13,213 bases of DNA from Oscillospiraceae bacterium (GTDB lineage Bacteria > Bacillota_A > Clostridia > Oscillospirales > Ruminococcaceae): the NCBI GenBank assembly GCA_900766795.1, contig CAAFWX010000334.1, positions 1 through 13,213 on the forward strand, given 5' to 3'. The stretch's first letter is position 1, and each line of letters begins with the position of its first letter. This document shows positions 6,739-13,209 of this stretch, one piece after another. A program made the translations under genes and the position numbers. The notes under the pieces are model-generated. The model worked only from the letters and a program-made list of their open reading frames with translations, made no database searches and was not told the origin of the DNA.

Positions 6739-7452
6739 ATGAACAATCTTAATGGCATTATGAACAGCTCGGCGGTATCCGCTGCGGCTGTCGGCACTAT
6801 CGTGTCGCTGGTAATGAACATCATCTTCTTCATTGCCGCGCTAACAGGCGGAATCCTGCTTTATTTCACCCTGTTCTCCAAGAAGAACGAGGGCAAGTAC
6901 ACCGGCTTTATGGCATGGCTTTTCGACTTCGTGCACTTCAAGAGCTTCGTTGTCGAGCCTATCATGAAGATAACCTACCTCGTTGCGGCTATCTTTGTAA
7001 CCCTTTCCTCGCTTGCATGGTTCCCCATTGCGGGCTTCGGATTCGGTCTGCTGCTGTTCATCATGCAAATCACCTTCGGCAACCTGTTCCTGCGTATCGG
7101 CTATGAGATGGTGCTTTTGCTGATTACCATTGCCCGCAACCTCAACGAAATCAACGGAAAGCTCCGCACCCCCGGCGCTCCCGCAAACAGCGCTGTGAAC
7201 CTCGGCAAGACCGTAGCACCCGTTGAGCCTGTCGCTCCCGTAGCACCTGTCGCTCCCGTTGAGCCTGTTGCACCTGTCGCACCCGTTGCACCTGTTGCTC
7301 CCGTTGAGCCTGTCGCTCCCGTTGAGCCTGTCGCTCCCGTTGAGCCTGTTGCTCCTGTTGAGGCTGCTCCCGCAACAATCCCCTGCGCAAACTGTGGCAA
7401 GATGATAAAGTCAACCGCAGGCTTCTGCCCGTTCTGCGGCACAAAGCGCTGA
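6739..7452 (+). CDS. DUF4282-like membrane protein with VAP/VEP repeat and C-terminal zinc ribbon
   Basis: This 237-residue protein has no known function. A hydrophobic segment at about 20-46 is followed by a region at about 58-138 that resembles DUF4282: [19 protein letters not shown], two membrane segments, and [21 protein letters not shown] linker of tripeptides VAP and VEP covers 159-208. It ends in a zinc ribbon with C216, C219, C230 and C233 (CANCG...CPFCG). Such ribbons on membrane proteins usually face the cytoplasm and mediate protein contacts. I chose the ATG at 6739 because AAGGAG lies 8 bases upstream; a TTG in frame at 6715 has no ribosome site and lies close to the transcription start. 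The gene is divergent from the phosphatase-kinase operon and could encode a partner of that system; this is inference. The family match is from memory of its motifs. Confidence 0.85.
   Translation: MNNLNGIMNSSAVSAAAVGTIVSLVMNIIFFIAALTGGILLYFTLFSKKNEGKYTGFMAWLFDFVHFKSFVVEPIMKITYLVAAIFVTLSSLAWFPIAGFGFGLLLFIMQITFGNLFLRIGYEMVLLLITIARNLNEINGKLRTPGAPANSAVNLGKTVAPVEPVAPVAPVAPVEPVAPVAPVAPVAPVEPVAPVEPVAPVEPVAPVEAAPATIPCANCGKMIKSTAGFCPFCGTKR
7213..7362 (+). repeat. Degenerate 9-bp tandem repeat coding VAP/VEP tripeptides
   Basis: About 17 units of GTN-GCN/GAG-CCN code for a Val-Ala-Pro / Val-Glu-Pro string. The silent bases are well mixed, but blocks of 18 bp recur (for example the VEPVAP pair three times near the end). 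It is likely an extended spacer between membrane domain and zinc ribbon, and it may vary in length between strains. Confidence 0.9.
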
Positions 7453-7472
7453 TTACCTACATAATACCGTCC

Positions 7473-7500
7473 ACGGGGCTTATTCTTCAATAAGCCCTGT
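7473..7500 (+). promoter_or_regulatory. Intercistronic stem-loop without T-run
   Basis: GGGCTTATT (7476-7484) pairs perfectly with AATAAGCCC (7489-7497) around a CTTC loop. ACG/TGT extends the stem to 12 bp. It is followed by TCACAGTAAAAAAAAG, not by T residues, so it is not an intrinsic terminator. It could protect the 3' end of the upstream message or set a processing point. It lies about 27 bases before the next start codon. Confidence 0.6.
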
Positions 7501-7527
7501 TCACAGTAAAAAAAAGAGAGAATGAAT

Positions 7528-9042
7528 ATGGCTTACAATAACAACAACGGCATAGATATCACCGAGTATCTTATCACCGACCCGTCGCAGCAGACCTCAA
7601 ATTACAACTTCTGCGCCGAGCCGGAAGATGTCATGCCCTTTCCGAAAAGCAGGCAGTTTTCAGTGACGCGCAACGTCGTTGTCATTGTCATCGCGTTTCT
7701 TTTCATGATTTCGGGCTTCATAAGCGTGGGCGCGCTGGCGGTTTCGGGCGGCGGCTCGGCTTCCTCCAACATAAAGCTTGGTAATCGCTACCTCAACGCC
7801 CTTGAATACCAGCAGGCAATCATTGAGTTTGAGCAGGCGCTTTCCATTGCCCCCAACAACGCAAAGGCATACCTCGGTCTTGCTAACGCTTATGCCGAGA
7901 TGGGCGACATCGACAGAGCCATCGACATACTGAACGAGGGCTACGAGATTACCGGAAACAAGAAGCTTCTCAAGCGCATTGAGGAGCTGGAGAAAATCAC
8001 GGACGGCTTTGTAGCGGGATATATCTATTCCGACAGCGGCGACCCGCTTCAGGGCGTCAAAATCACCGCGCAGCGCGTTGAGAGCGTTGACGGAAACATA
8101 AAGAAGAAGTCCGGCAAGGAATCCACCACCTCCAACTCCTACGGCTACTATTCCATCTATATGCCTGCGGGCGAGTACCTCATCGAGTATGAGTACAAGG
8201 GGTATATCTCCGAGCAGATTTACTACGAAGCCTTTGAGGGCAGGCACGACCCCATCGAATCCATCTACCTCTACAACAGCAAGGATTATGCCGACGAGGT
8301 GTTCGCCACCTCCCTCACCGTCATCAACTCCATAAACGGTCAGCCCATCGAGAACGCGCAGATTAAGCTGAGAAGCGGCTGGGGCACACAGAGCGGCGCT
8401 TATGTAAAGGACGATTCCGGCTCGGTTATTTCCGTGACAAGCGACGCGTCCGGCTACGCTTCCATTCCGCTGCACATCGGAAACTACTGCGCTGAGATAA
8501 CCAAGGACGACTTCATCACCACCTACATCAACATCTCCGCAAACCCGCGCTCTTCCGCAACGCAGCTTCTTGTAACACCCGTGCTGGGCGACAACGTATA
8601 CCGAATAGTGCTGACATGGGGCGAATATCCCTCCGACCTTGATTCCCACCTTCGCGGCTCTGTCGGAGATGATTACAGCTTCGAGGTGTACTACTCCAAC
8701 AACTACTGCACATACGAGGGAGTCGATGTCGCAATGCTGGACATTGACGACACCTCAAGCTACGGTCCCGAAACGATTACGCTCTACAAGGATGGCAATG
8801 TCGGCGATGTGAAGTACTTCGTCCACAATTTCTCGGGCGGAGAAGAAGACGCACTGAGTAAATCGGGCGCAAGAGTCACCGTCTACAAGGGCAACGCACT
8901 GCTCACCACCTACAACGTTCCCACCAACAAGGAAGGATACTACTGGGAGGTATTCTCCATCGTAAACGGCGAGCTTGTCACCACAAACCGTATCGTTGAC
9001 TATTATTCGCTTTACGGCGAAGAAGATGTAGCTGTCGGTTGA
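7528..9042 (+). CDS. Membrane-anchored TPR protein with carboxypeptidase-regulatory-like beta domains
   Basis: The 504-residue protein has a short cytoplasmic Asn-rich N-terminus, one membrane segment at about 49-73, and an outer part. The outer part starts with two TPR motifs (about 82-145, [19 protein letters not shown] and [16 protein letters not shown]). A carboxypeptidase-regulatory-like beta domain follows (about 161-248, [18 protein letters not shown]), then a second one (about 259-350, [18 protein letters not shown]). The C-terminal domain (about 356-488) carries [14 protein letters not shown] and [14 protein letters not shown] and resembles DUF2135/YfaP-type domains. It looks like a binding or scaffold protein, not an enzyme. 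Two in-frame ATGs exist, at 7522 and 7528. The only purine-rich site, GAGAG at 7516-7520, fits the second by spacing (7 bases, against 1). It shares the message of the DUF4282 gene. Its exact role is unknown. Confidence 0.9.
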   Translation: MAYNNNNGIDITEYLITDPSQQTSNYNFCAEPEDVMPFPKSRQFSVTRNVVVIVIAFLFMISGFISVGALAVSGGGSASSNIKLGNRYLNALEYQQAIIEFEQALSIAPNNAKAYLGLANAYAEMGDIDRAIDILNEGYEITGNKKLLKRIEELEKITDGFVAGYIYSDSGDPLQGVKITAQRVESVDGNIKKKSGKESTTSNSYGYYSIYMPAGEYLIEYEYKGYISEQIYYEAFEGRHDPIESIYLYNSKDYADEVFATSLTVINSINGQPIENAQIKLRSGWGTQSGAYVKDDSGSVISVTSDASGYASIPLHIGNYCAEITKDDFITTYINISANPRSSATQLLVTPVLGDNVYRIVLTWGEYPSDLDSHLRGSVGDDYSFEVYYSNNYCTYEGVDVAMLDIDDTSSYGPETITLYKDGNVGDVKYFVHNFSGGEEDALSKSGARVTVYKGNALLTTYNVPTNKEGYYWEVFSIVNGELVTTNRIVDYYSLYGEEDVAVG

Positions 9043-9053
9043 CATTAAGAATA

Positions 9054-9087
9054 ATCCCCGCGGCAAATCTGCTGCGGGGATATTTTC
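9054..9087 (+). terminator. Intrinsic terminator between the TPR gene and the SGNH hydrolase gene
   Basis: ATCCCCGCGGC (9054-9064) pairs with GCTGCGGGGAT (9071-9081) with a single G-T pair, loop AAATCT, followed by ATTTTC. The T-run is short, so some read-through is likely. The next start codon is only 27 bases further on. Confidence 0.8.
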
Positions 9088-9114
9088 ACAAACTTTTCCG
9101 GGAGGTTAATAACA

Positions 9115-9741
9115 ATGACAGACAAGGAAATCAAGGTCCGGCGCTACCGCGAGGAAAACAAATCAGCCCAAAAAGGGCAAATCGTGTTCACAGGCTCGTC
9201 GCTTATGGAGATGTTTCCGATAAACAAGCTTCAGGCGGAGCACGGCGACAACACTGTAATCTACAACCGCGGTGTAGGCGGGTTTCTATCGGGGGAGCTT
9301 CTGGAGGTTATTGACGTGTGCGCGATTGACCTCATGCCCTCGAAGGTGTTCATCAACATCGGCACCAACGACCTCAGCTGGTCGAGCATTCCGATAAGCC
9401 AACTTATGGAAACGTATGATAAAATAATCACCTCAATCGAAAGCGCCGTTGCGGGGGTTAGAATCTACCTCATGGCATATTACCCCGTGAATTACGAAGC
9501 CGCTTCACCCGAGATGAAGGAGTGCCTGAAAATCCGCACGAACGAAAAAATCCTCGCCGCGAACGCCGAGGTCAGAAAGCTTGCCGAAAAGCACGGTCAG
9601 CGCTACATCGACATCAACAGCCCGCTGAAGGACGAGCAGGGCAGGCTGAAAGCGGAATACACCCTCGAGGGAATGCACATCAACGAGGACGGCTATCGCG
9701 CGCTTTACGACGGGATAATGGCATATGTGCATGAAAACTGA
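9115..9741 (+). CDS. SGNH/GDSL-family hydrolase (cytoplasmic)
   Basis: The 208-residue protein belongs to the SGNH hydrolases, which deacylate esters with a Ser-His pair. Block I is FTGSS (26-30 region), with S29 as the expected nucleophile in a GSS instead of a GDS setting. Block II is NRGVGG (51-56). Block III is NIGTNDLSW with G83 and N85. Block V is EGMHINEDGY with H188. The usual Asp three residues before His is Glu (E185), which I believe is common in this clostridial subgroup. There is no signal peptide or membrane segment, so a cytoplasmic small-molecule or sugar esterase is likely; the substrate is unknown. The ATG at 9115 is preceded by GGGAGG at 9 bases. The gene has almost no space for its own promoter behind the terminator at 9054-9087, so it probably depends on read-through. 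Confidence 0.92.
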   Translation: MTDKEIKVRRYREENKSAQKGQIVFTGSSLMEMFPINKLQAEHGDNTVIYNRGVGGFLSGELLEVIDVCAIDLMPSKVFINIGTNDLSWSSIPISQLMETYDKIITSIESAVAGVRIYLMAYYPVNYEAASPEMKECLKIRTNEKILAANAEVRKLAEKHGQRYIDINSPLKDEQGRLKAEYTLEGMHINEDGYRALYDGIMAYVHEN

Positions 9742-9754
9742 ACATCAAGCATAG

Positions 9755-9788
9755 AAAAAGCGCGGCGTACCGAAACGGCACACCGCGC
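9755..9788 (-). terminator. Intrinsic terminator of the M23 peptidase gene
   Basis: The arms GCGCGG (9760-9765) and CCGCGC (9783-9788) pair, with a C-A mismatch, then GT/AC and an inner CCG/CGG around an AAA loop. On the minus strand the stem is followed by TTTTTC, a normal terminator tail. On the plus strand the tail is AAAGCTTTT, so it may also weakly stop transcription from the SGNH gene. Confidence 0.8.
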
Positions 9789-9803
9789 AAAGCTTTTCAA
9801 AAA

Positions 9804-11165
9804 TCAATAAACGTACTCGTATTCGTAGCCCAGAGGGTTCTGAGCAACGCCGCCGACGCGCACCTCAAAATGCAGGTGGTTGCCCGTTGACCAGCCCGTC
9901 GTGCCGACATAGCCGATAACGTCGCCCTTGTTCACCACCTGACCCTCGTAAACGCAGGTGGAAACGCAGTGCGCATACAGCGTTGACAGGCTGTCGCCGT
10001 GGTCGATAACAACGTAGTTTCCATAGCCGCCGTGCCAGCCGCTGTCGTTATAGGCGGTAATAACGGTACCCGACTGAGCCGCATAGATAGGGCTGCCGCC
10101 GATACCCGCGTTGCCTACGTCAATGCCGTAGTGGTTGCCGCCGCGCCAGGAATCGTAGCCGAAATAGGTCGTGATAAGCGTCTGATTTGGAGCCAGCGGC
10201 CAGCGGAAGCCGTCAGACGAATAAACCGTCTGCGAGGAGTTCGCCGCCTGCTTCTGACGGATAATTTCCTCAATGTCCTTGTTCGCCTGCTCAATGTCCG
10301 CAGCAGTTGCGCTGATAGCGTATTCAAGGTTGTTTACCTTGTTTGCAAGAGTCTGGTTCTCAACCGTGTAGAGGTAAAGGTCGTTGTACTGGGTGTTCTT
10401 GTAGTCCTCGAGGTTGGCTCTCTCGTCCTCAAGCTCCGCCTTCTTTTTCTCAAGCTCTGCCTTGTCCTGCTCAAGCTTCGACTTGTCGTTCTCAAGACCG
10501 AGAATCTGCTCGTCAAGCTCCTGTATCATCTGTTCCTGATTATGAATAGCGTCAAGAAGCGCATTCATGAAATCAAGATTCTGCCCCGAAATATTCTGAA
10601 CAACATCGCTGTAAACAAAGAAGTTGTACCAGTCGTCCGAGCCGTTAAGCAGCGGAATGGTGTCAGAGGTGTCGTTCATGTAAAGCGCGCGGACAAGACG
10701 GGAGAACTTTTCAAGGTTCTCCTCGTTCTGCTTGCGGAGGTTGTCAATCTCGATTCCCTTGCGCTCAATCTCCTTTTCCTTGTCGGCAATGCCCTGCTCG
10801 ACAGCCGCGATGTCATCGCTCTTATCGGAAATCTCGGTTTCCTTTACGGTGATTTTCTCGTTGCACAGCAGAATCTGCGCGGTAACTCCCTCAATCTGGT
10901 CGGAGATAAGCGAAATAGCTTCCTCGTTATCGGAGATGTCGCCGTTGATGTTGGAAATCTGCTCGCGGCGCTGGTCGTTTTTCTGCTGCATCTCCTGAAT
11001 CTCGGCTTCCTTGTCAGCGATAAGGGAGTCGTAGTCCACCCTGCCCGTCGCGGAAATACCGTCCGTTGAGATTGAAACCGCAGCCACAACAGCCGCCAGT
11101 ACCGCAGATACCCGCCCAAGCGGGGAATGATGTCTATGTAATGCCTTTGAAATTTTTATCCCCAT
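9804..11165 (-). CDS. Secreted coiled-coil M23 (LytM) metallopeptidase
   Basis: The 453-residue protein has an N-terminal signal sequence (basic stretch to R18, hydrophobic about 19-32, cleavage likely near 34-42). A long coiled coil covers about 45-155 and a second one about 205-305, both rich in E, K, Q and D. The LytM domain is at about 318-445. Zinc ligands H345 and D349 (HYGID) and H432 (HLHFE), with catalytic-site histidines H399 (YAH) and H430, are all present, so it should cleave peptidoglycan cross-links outside the membrane. The plan is that of EnvC-like and clostridial division or sporulation peptidases; which of these cannot be told. The ATG at 11165 follows AGGAAAGG at 6 bases. 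It has its own promoter 99-127 bp upstream and its own terminator, so it is monocistronic and converges on the SGNH gene. Confidence 0.94.
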   Translation of the reverse strand: MGIKISKALHRHHSPLGRVSAVLAAVVAAVSISTDGISATGRVDYDSLIADKEAEIQEMQQKNDQRREQISNINGDISDNEEAISLISDQIEGVTAQILLCNEKITVKETEISDKSDDIAAVEQGIADKEKEIERKGIEIDNLRKQNEENLEKFSRLVRALYMNDTSDTIPLLNGSDDWYNFFVYSDVVQNISGQNLDFMNALLDAIHNQEQMIQELDEQILGLENDKSKLEQDKAELEKKKAELEDERANLEDYKNTQYNDLYLYTVENQTLANKVNNLEYAISATAADIEQANKDIEEIIRQKQAANSSQTVYSSDGFRWPLAPNQTLITTYFGYDSWRGGNHYGIDVGNAGIGGSPIYAAQSGTVITAYNDSGWHGGYGNYVVIDHGDSLSTLYAHCVSTCVYEGQVVNKGDVIGYVGTTGWSTGNHLHFEVRVGGVAQNPLGYEYEYVY

Positions 11166-11263
11166 AATATGCCTTTCCTGTTTGTTTCCTGTTTTGCCGT
11201 CATTTTACGGGCGTGTTTCCCCCACGCACCGCGCTTACCCCAAAAAGGGAAATATCTGATAAT

Positions 11264-11292
11264 ATTATACCCCATCGGACAAAACCTGTCAA
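11264..11292 (-). promoter_or_regulatory. Consensus sigma-A promoter of the M23 peptidase gene
   Basis: On the minus strand TTGACA (11292-11287), 17 bp, then TATAAT (11269-11264). The leader is about 90 bases long. It holds the near-direct repeat ACAGGAAACAA/ACAGGAAAGG just before the start codon, the second copy being the ribosome site. In the 310-bp gap 11166-11475 I see this promoter, the tRNA promoter and A/T-rich DNA, but no gene. Confidence 0.88.
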
Positions 11293-11410
11293 GAGGAAAT
11301 CTCTTGAAAATCCTGTGAAAACGCGCCGCAGGGCAAATTCGGCTCCTACGAATCGGCTGTCGGGCTTTTCCCTTGCTTTTTATATAGATAAATATTCTCG
11401 AAAAAAACGG

Positions 11411-11459
11411 GATTTTTTTTAAAAAAGGTATTGACAAACCGAATTTGCTGTGATATAAT
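11411..11459 (+). promoter_or_regulatory. Promoter of tRNA-Pro with A/T-rich upstream element
   Basis: TTGACA (11431-11436), 17 bp, TATAAT (11454-11459), a full consensus match. The stretch of T and A runs at about 11411-11426 directly before the -35 box resembles an UP element, as is usual for stable-RNA promoters. The tRNA starts about 10 bases after the likely transcription start. Confidence 0.88.
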
Positions 11460-11475
11460 AATATGCGTTGGATAT

Positions 11476-11552
11476 CTGGGTGTGGCGCAGATTGGTAGCG
11501 CGCTACCTTGGGGTGGTAGAGGCCGCAGGTTCAAGTCCTGTCACTCAGACCA
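11476..11552 (+). tRNA. tRNA-Pro (anticodon GGG)
   Basis: The 77-base cloverleaf is complete. The acceptor arm CTGGGTG pairs with CACTCAG (one G-T). The D arm is GCGC...GCGC with AGATTGGTA between. The anticodon arm CTACC/GGTAG holds loop TTGGGGT, giving anticodon GGG for CCC/CCT. The variable loop is AGGCC. The T arm GCAGG/CCTGT encloses TTCAAGT. A discriminator A and an encoded CCA follow. The C1-G72 pair fits bacterial proline tRNAs. The gene is intact although an integrase gene follows it, as expected when an element restores the 3' end. Confidence 0.95.
11525..11552 (+). other. Presumed attachment core (attL) in the tRNA-Pro 3' end
   Basis: Integrases next to tRNA genes usually recombine in the T arm or the 3' end. 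The integrase gene begins its stop 139 bp behind this end and points at it. The duplicate copy that would prove the site should lie at the other end of the element, outside the window, so the exact core cannot be drawn. Confidence 0.4.
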
Positions 11553-11559
11553 AGTGATT

Positions 11560-11593
11560 GGCTCTGTTATGCGAAACAGAGCCTTTCCTTTTT
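11560..11593 (+). terminator. Intrinsic terminator of tRNA-Pro
   Basis: GGCTCTGTT (11560-11568) pairs perfectly with AACAGAGCC (11575-11583), loop ATGCGA, followed by TTTCCTTTTT. It lies 7 bases behind the CCA end. Confidence 0.88.
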
Positions 11594-11611
11594 ATCTCCT
11601 CTTTCGGGGAG

Positions 11612-11653
11612 CATCTAAAGACATCTAAAGAGTTATTTGGGGTTTGTCTTTAG
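11612..11653. repeat. CATCTAAAGA direct repeats with an inverted copy (candidate integrase arm sites)
   Basis: Two perfect head-to-tail copies of CATCTAAAGA occupy 11612-11621 and 11622-11631. CTAAAGACA (11615-11623) recurs as the inverted TGTCTTTAG at 11645-11653. Short repeats beside the attachment site are the usual layout of arm-type sites bound by the N-terminal domain of tyrosine integrases. The assignment is inference. Confidence 0.55.
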
Positions 11654-11677
11654 TTAAAGGAATATTTACCCTTTTTG

Positions 11678-11707
11678 GACGCTTGTTAGGTCAAGCGTCT
11701 TTTTTTT
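11678..11707 (+). terminator. Plus-strand terminator overlapping the integrase 3' end
   Basis: GACGCTTG (11678-11685) pairs with CAAGCGTC (11692-11699), loop TTAGGT, followed by eight T. The T-run is at the same time the Lys codons and the stop region of the integrase read on the other strand. On the minus strand no T-run follows, so it would stop transcription coming from the tRNA side, not that of the integrase. Confidence 0.7.
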
Positions 11708-12995
11708 CGCCTGTTTCCGTATCGTTGTTATTCTCAACAATCGGTGCAATAAACGTGCCGTGCATATCCGCCGCTAACAAGTGCTTTCTGTCTTTGGAAA
11801 CGTGCAGATATATATTACTCGTTGTTTCTACATCTGCGTGTCGAAGCCAAGCCTTTACCGCTTCCAAATCCCAGCCCTTGTCAAACAATATGCTTGCTGT
11901 GCTGTGTCGGAGGTCGTGGAAGCGCATTTCGGGTAAACCGTGTCGCTTCAACGTCCTCTGAAATGTGCGTGTTATGCTGTCTGGACAATACTGCCTGCCA
12001 TCGGGCTGTGTGAATATGTAGTCCGCCTGCGTGTAGAGTTCTTCATATTCTTTACGGTTTTGGTCCTGCTCTGCCTTTATAGCGATAAGCAATTCCTTGA
12101 TTTCGGGGAGCAACTCGTAGGTTTCGTGGCTACTCTCGGTTTTGGTTGTGTCCTTGTAAACGATTGTCTTGTTTTTGACCACCGTTGACTTGATTTCAAG
12201 AGTGTTCTTTTCAAAGTCCACAGCGTCCCATTTCAAGCCTAAAACCTCGCTCTTGCGAAGCCCGTATGTTATCGCTACATAGACAAGAGGAAAGATGTCC
12301 TCGTTCTCAATCGCTTTGAGCATATTGTTAGCTTCAGTTGCTGTCATATACACATTTTTGGCTGATTTTGCATTTGTCCTTGCCCTTTTCGGAACAGCAA
12401 CATTCTGTGCCGGATTGCCGTTAATATACTCAAAGATTACCGCTTCGTTCAGAATTGTTCTGATGAGTGCAGCGTGACCTCGTACCGAGGTTATGTCAAG
12501 ACCTCCCTCTTTTCCATCAAGCATGCCTCCCGTTGATTTGTACTGATAGTAGTCAACAAAGTACCTCGGTTTCAATTCGGAAAGTTTGACATTGAGTTCA
12601 GCAAAGTATGAGATAATGTGTCGTTCTGCGTAGATTTGATATTTCTCCCAAGTAGTTTGCTGTATCTGCCCCTGTTTTCGTTTGAGCCAATCTTCAACAA
12701 AGTCCGTAAAAAGAATATCCGTTGTAACGCAAAGTGTTGGTACAATTATGCCGTTGTCGATAAGAGCTTTTCGTTCAGCCGCTAAATTCTCTTGCTGTTC
12801 GTACTCCATTATCTTCTCGACTAGCATTTTTGAAGCAAGAAGCCTGTTTTTAGATGTTGCGGAAAGGTTACTGCTAACCCATTTGCACACCTTCTTGTGG
12901 GGATTATCCGTTTTTTTATCGGGAAATAATATTACAACTGCTCCATACAGTACCAACTGCCATTTGCCGTTTTTTTCGTGTAAACTGCCTGTCAA
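11691..12995 (-). CDS. int: Phage/ICE-type tyrosine recombinase (integrase)
   Basis: The 434-residue protein should catalyse site-specific integration and excision. The N-terminal about 60 residues (TGSLHEKNGKWQLVLY...) look like an AP2-type arm-binding domain, followed by a helix. The SAM-like core-binding domain is at about 92-190 and the catalytic domain at about 213-405. The catalytic set is complete: R247 (GLRKSE), K285 (TTKTESS), H360 and R363 (HDLRH), H386 (WLRHAD, where Arg takes the place of the usual Gly in LGH) and nucleophile Y396 (NIYLHV). The start is TTG at 12995: GGAGGTG at 13005-13011 stands 9 bases upstream, and no ATG exists near. An upstream TTG at 13013 would lie before that ribosome site. 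The gene faces tRNA-Pro, its likely target. A possible weak promoter lies at 13059-13086. Confidence 0.94.
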   Translation of the reverse strand: MTGSLHEKNGKWQLVLYGAVVILFPDKKTDNPHKKVCKWVSSNLSATSKNRLLASKMLVEKIMEYEQQENLAAERKALIDNGIIVPTLCVTTDILFTDFVEDWLKRKQGQIQQTTWEKYQIYAERHIISYFAELNVKLSELKPRYFVDYYQYKSTGGMLDGKEGGLDITSVRGHAALIRTILNEAVIFEYINGNPAQNVAVPKRARTNAKSAKNVYMTATEANNMLKAIENEDIFPLVYVAITYGLRKSEVLGLKWDAVDFEKNTLEIKSTVVKNKTIVYKDTTKTESSHETYELLPEIKELLIAIKAEQDQNRKEYEELYTQADYIFTQPDGRQYCPDSITRTFQRTLKRHGLPEMRFHDLRHSTASILFDKGWDLEAVKAWLRHADVETTSNIYLHVSKDRKHLLAADMHGTFIAPIVENNNDTETGEKKDA

Positions 12996-13058
12996 TTTGT
13001 AAAACACCTCCAATTCTTGTAGAATGTTCTCGACAGTTACACTCCTTCGGACAACTCC

Positions 13059-13086
13059 AATTTACCACATTAAAGCAAAAAGTCAA
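13059..13086 (-). promoter_or_regulatory. Possible weak integrase promoter
   Basis: On the minus strand TTGACT (13086-13081), 16 bp, TAAATT (13064-13059). Five of six and four of six positions match, much weaker than the other promoters here, as would suit a controlled integrase gene. Other starts are possible. Confidence 0.4.
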
Positions 13087-13110
13087 TAGGGTTTTGGATG
13101 AAATCTGGTC

Positions 13111-13209
13111 AAATGCAAAAGTAAATGCAAAAAACCGGTGAAAAATGTTGCAATAACCCTTGCACAAACGGGCGAAAAATCGAAAAATGTGTTGCAATAA
13201 GTTCTGCAC
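13111..13209. repeat. Three TGCA doublets with 12-bp spacing; imperfect direct repeats
   Basis: AAATGCAAAA occurs at 13111-13120 and 13123-13132. A longer unit, GAAAAATG(TG)TTGCAATAA followed by six bases to TGCAC, occurs at 13140-13165 and again at 13182-13209. TGCA stands at 13114/13126, 13149/13161 and 13193/13205, each pair exactly 12 bp apart. The stretch 13014-13213 holds no gene that I can support. Binding sites for an excisionase, regulator or replication initiator are possible. Confidence 0.65.

Noticed and set aside
7101..7490. Minus-strand frame coding a collagen-like Gly-Ala-Thr / Gly-Ser-Thr string
   Set aside because: It is the antisense reading of the VAP/VEP repeat. There is no ribosome site or promoter, and the plus-strand frame has clear domains on both sides of the repeat.
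7660..8649. Minus-strand open frame opposite the TPR gene
   Set aside because: It has no promoter, ribosome site or domain, whereas the plus frame has TPR and beta domains.
9999..11069. Plus-strand open frame opposite the M23 peptidase
   Set aside because: The Leu/Val-rich sequence arises from reading the Glu/Lys/Gln-rich coiled coil backwards. The minus strand has signal, coiled coil, metal ligands, promoter and terminator.
11166..11475. Small gene or riboswitch between the M23 gene and the tRNA
   Set aside because: No open frame with a ribosome site and no conserved RNA core was seen. Two promoters and A/T-rich DNA account for the gap.
12916..13209. Small minus-strand frame before the integrase
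   Set aside because: It overlaps the integrase start in another frame, lacks a ribosome site and runs through the repeat array. The Phe/Cys-rich translation comes from A/T-rich DNA.
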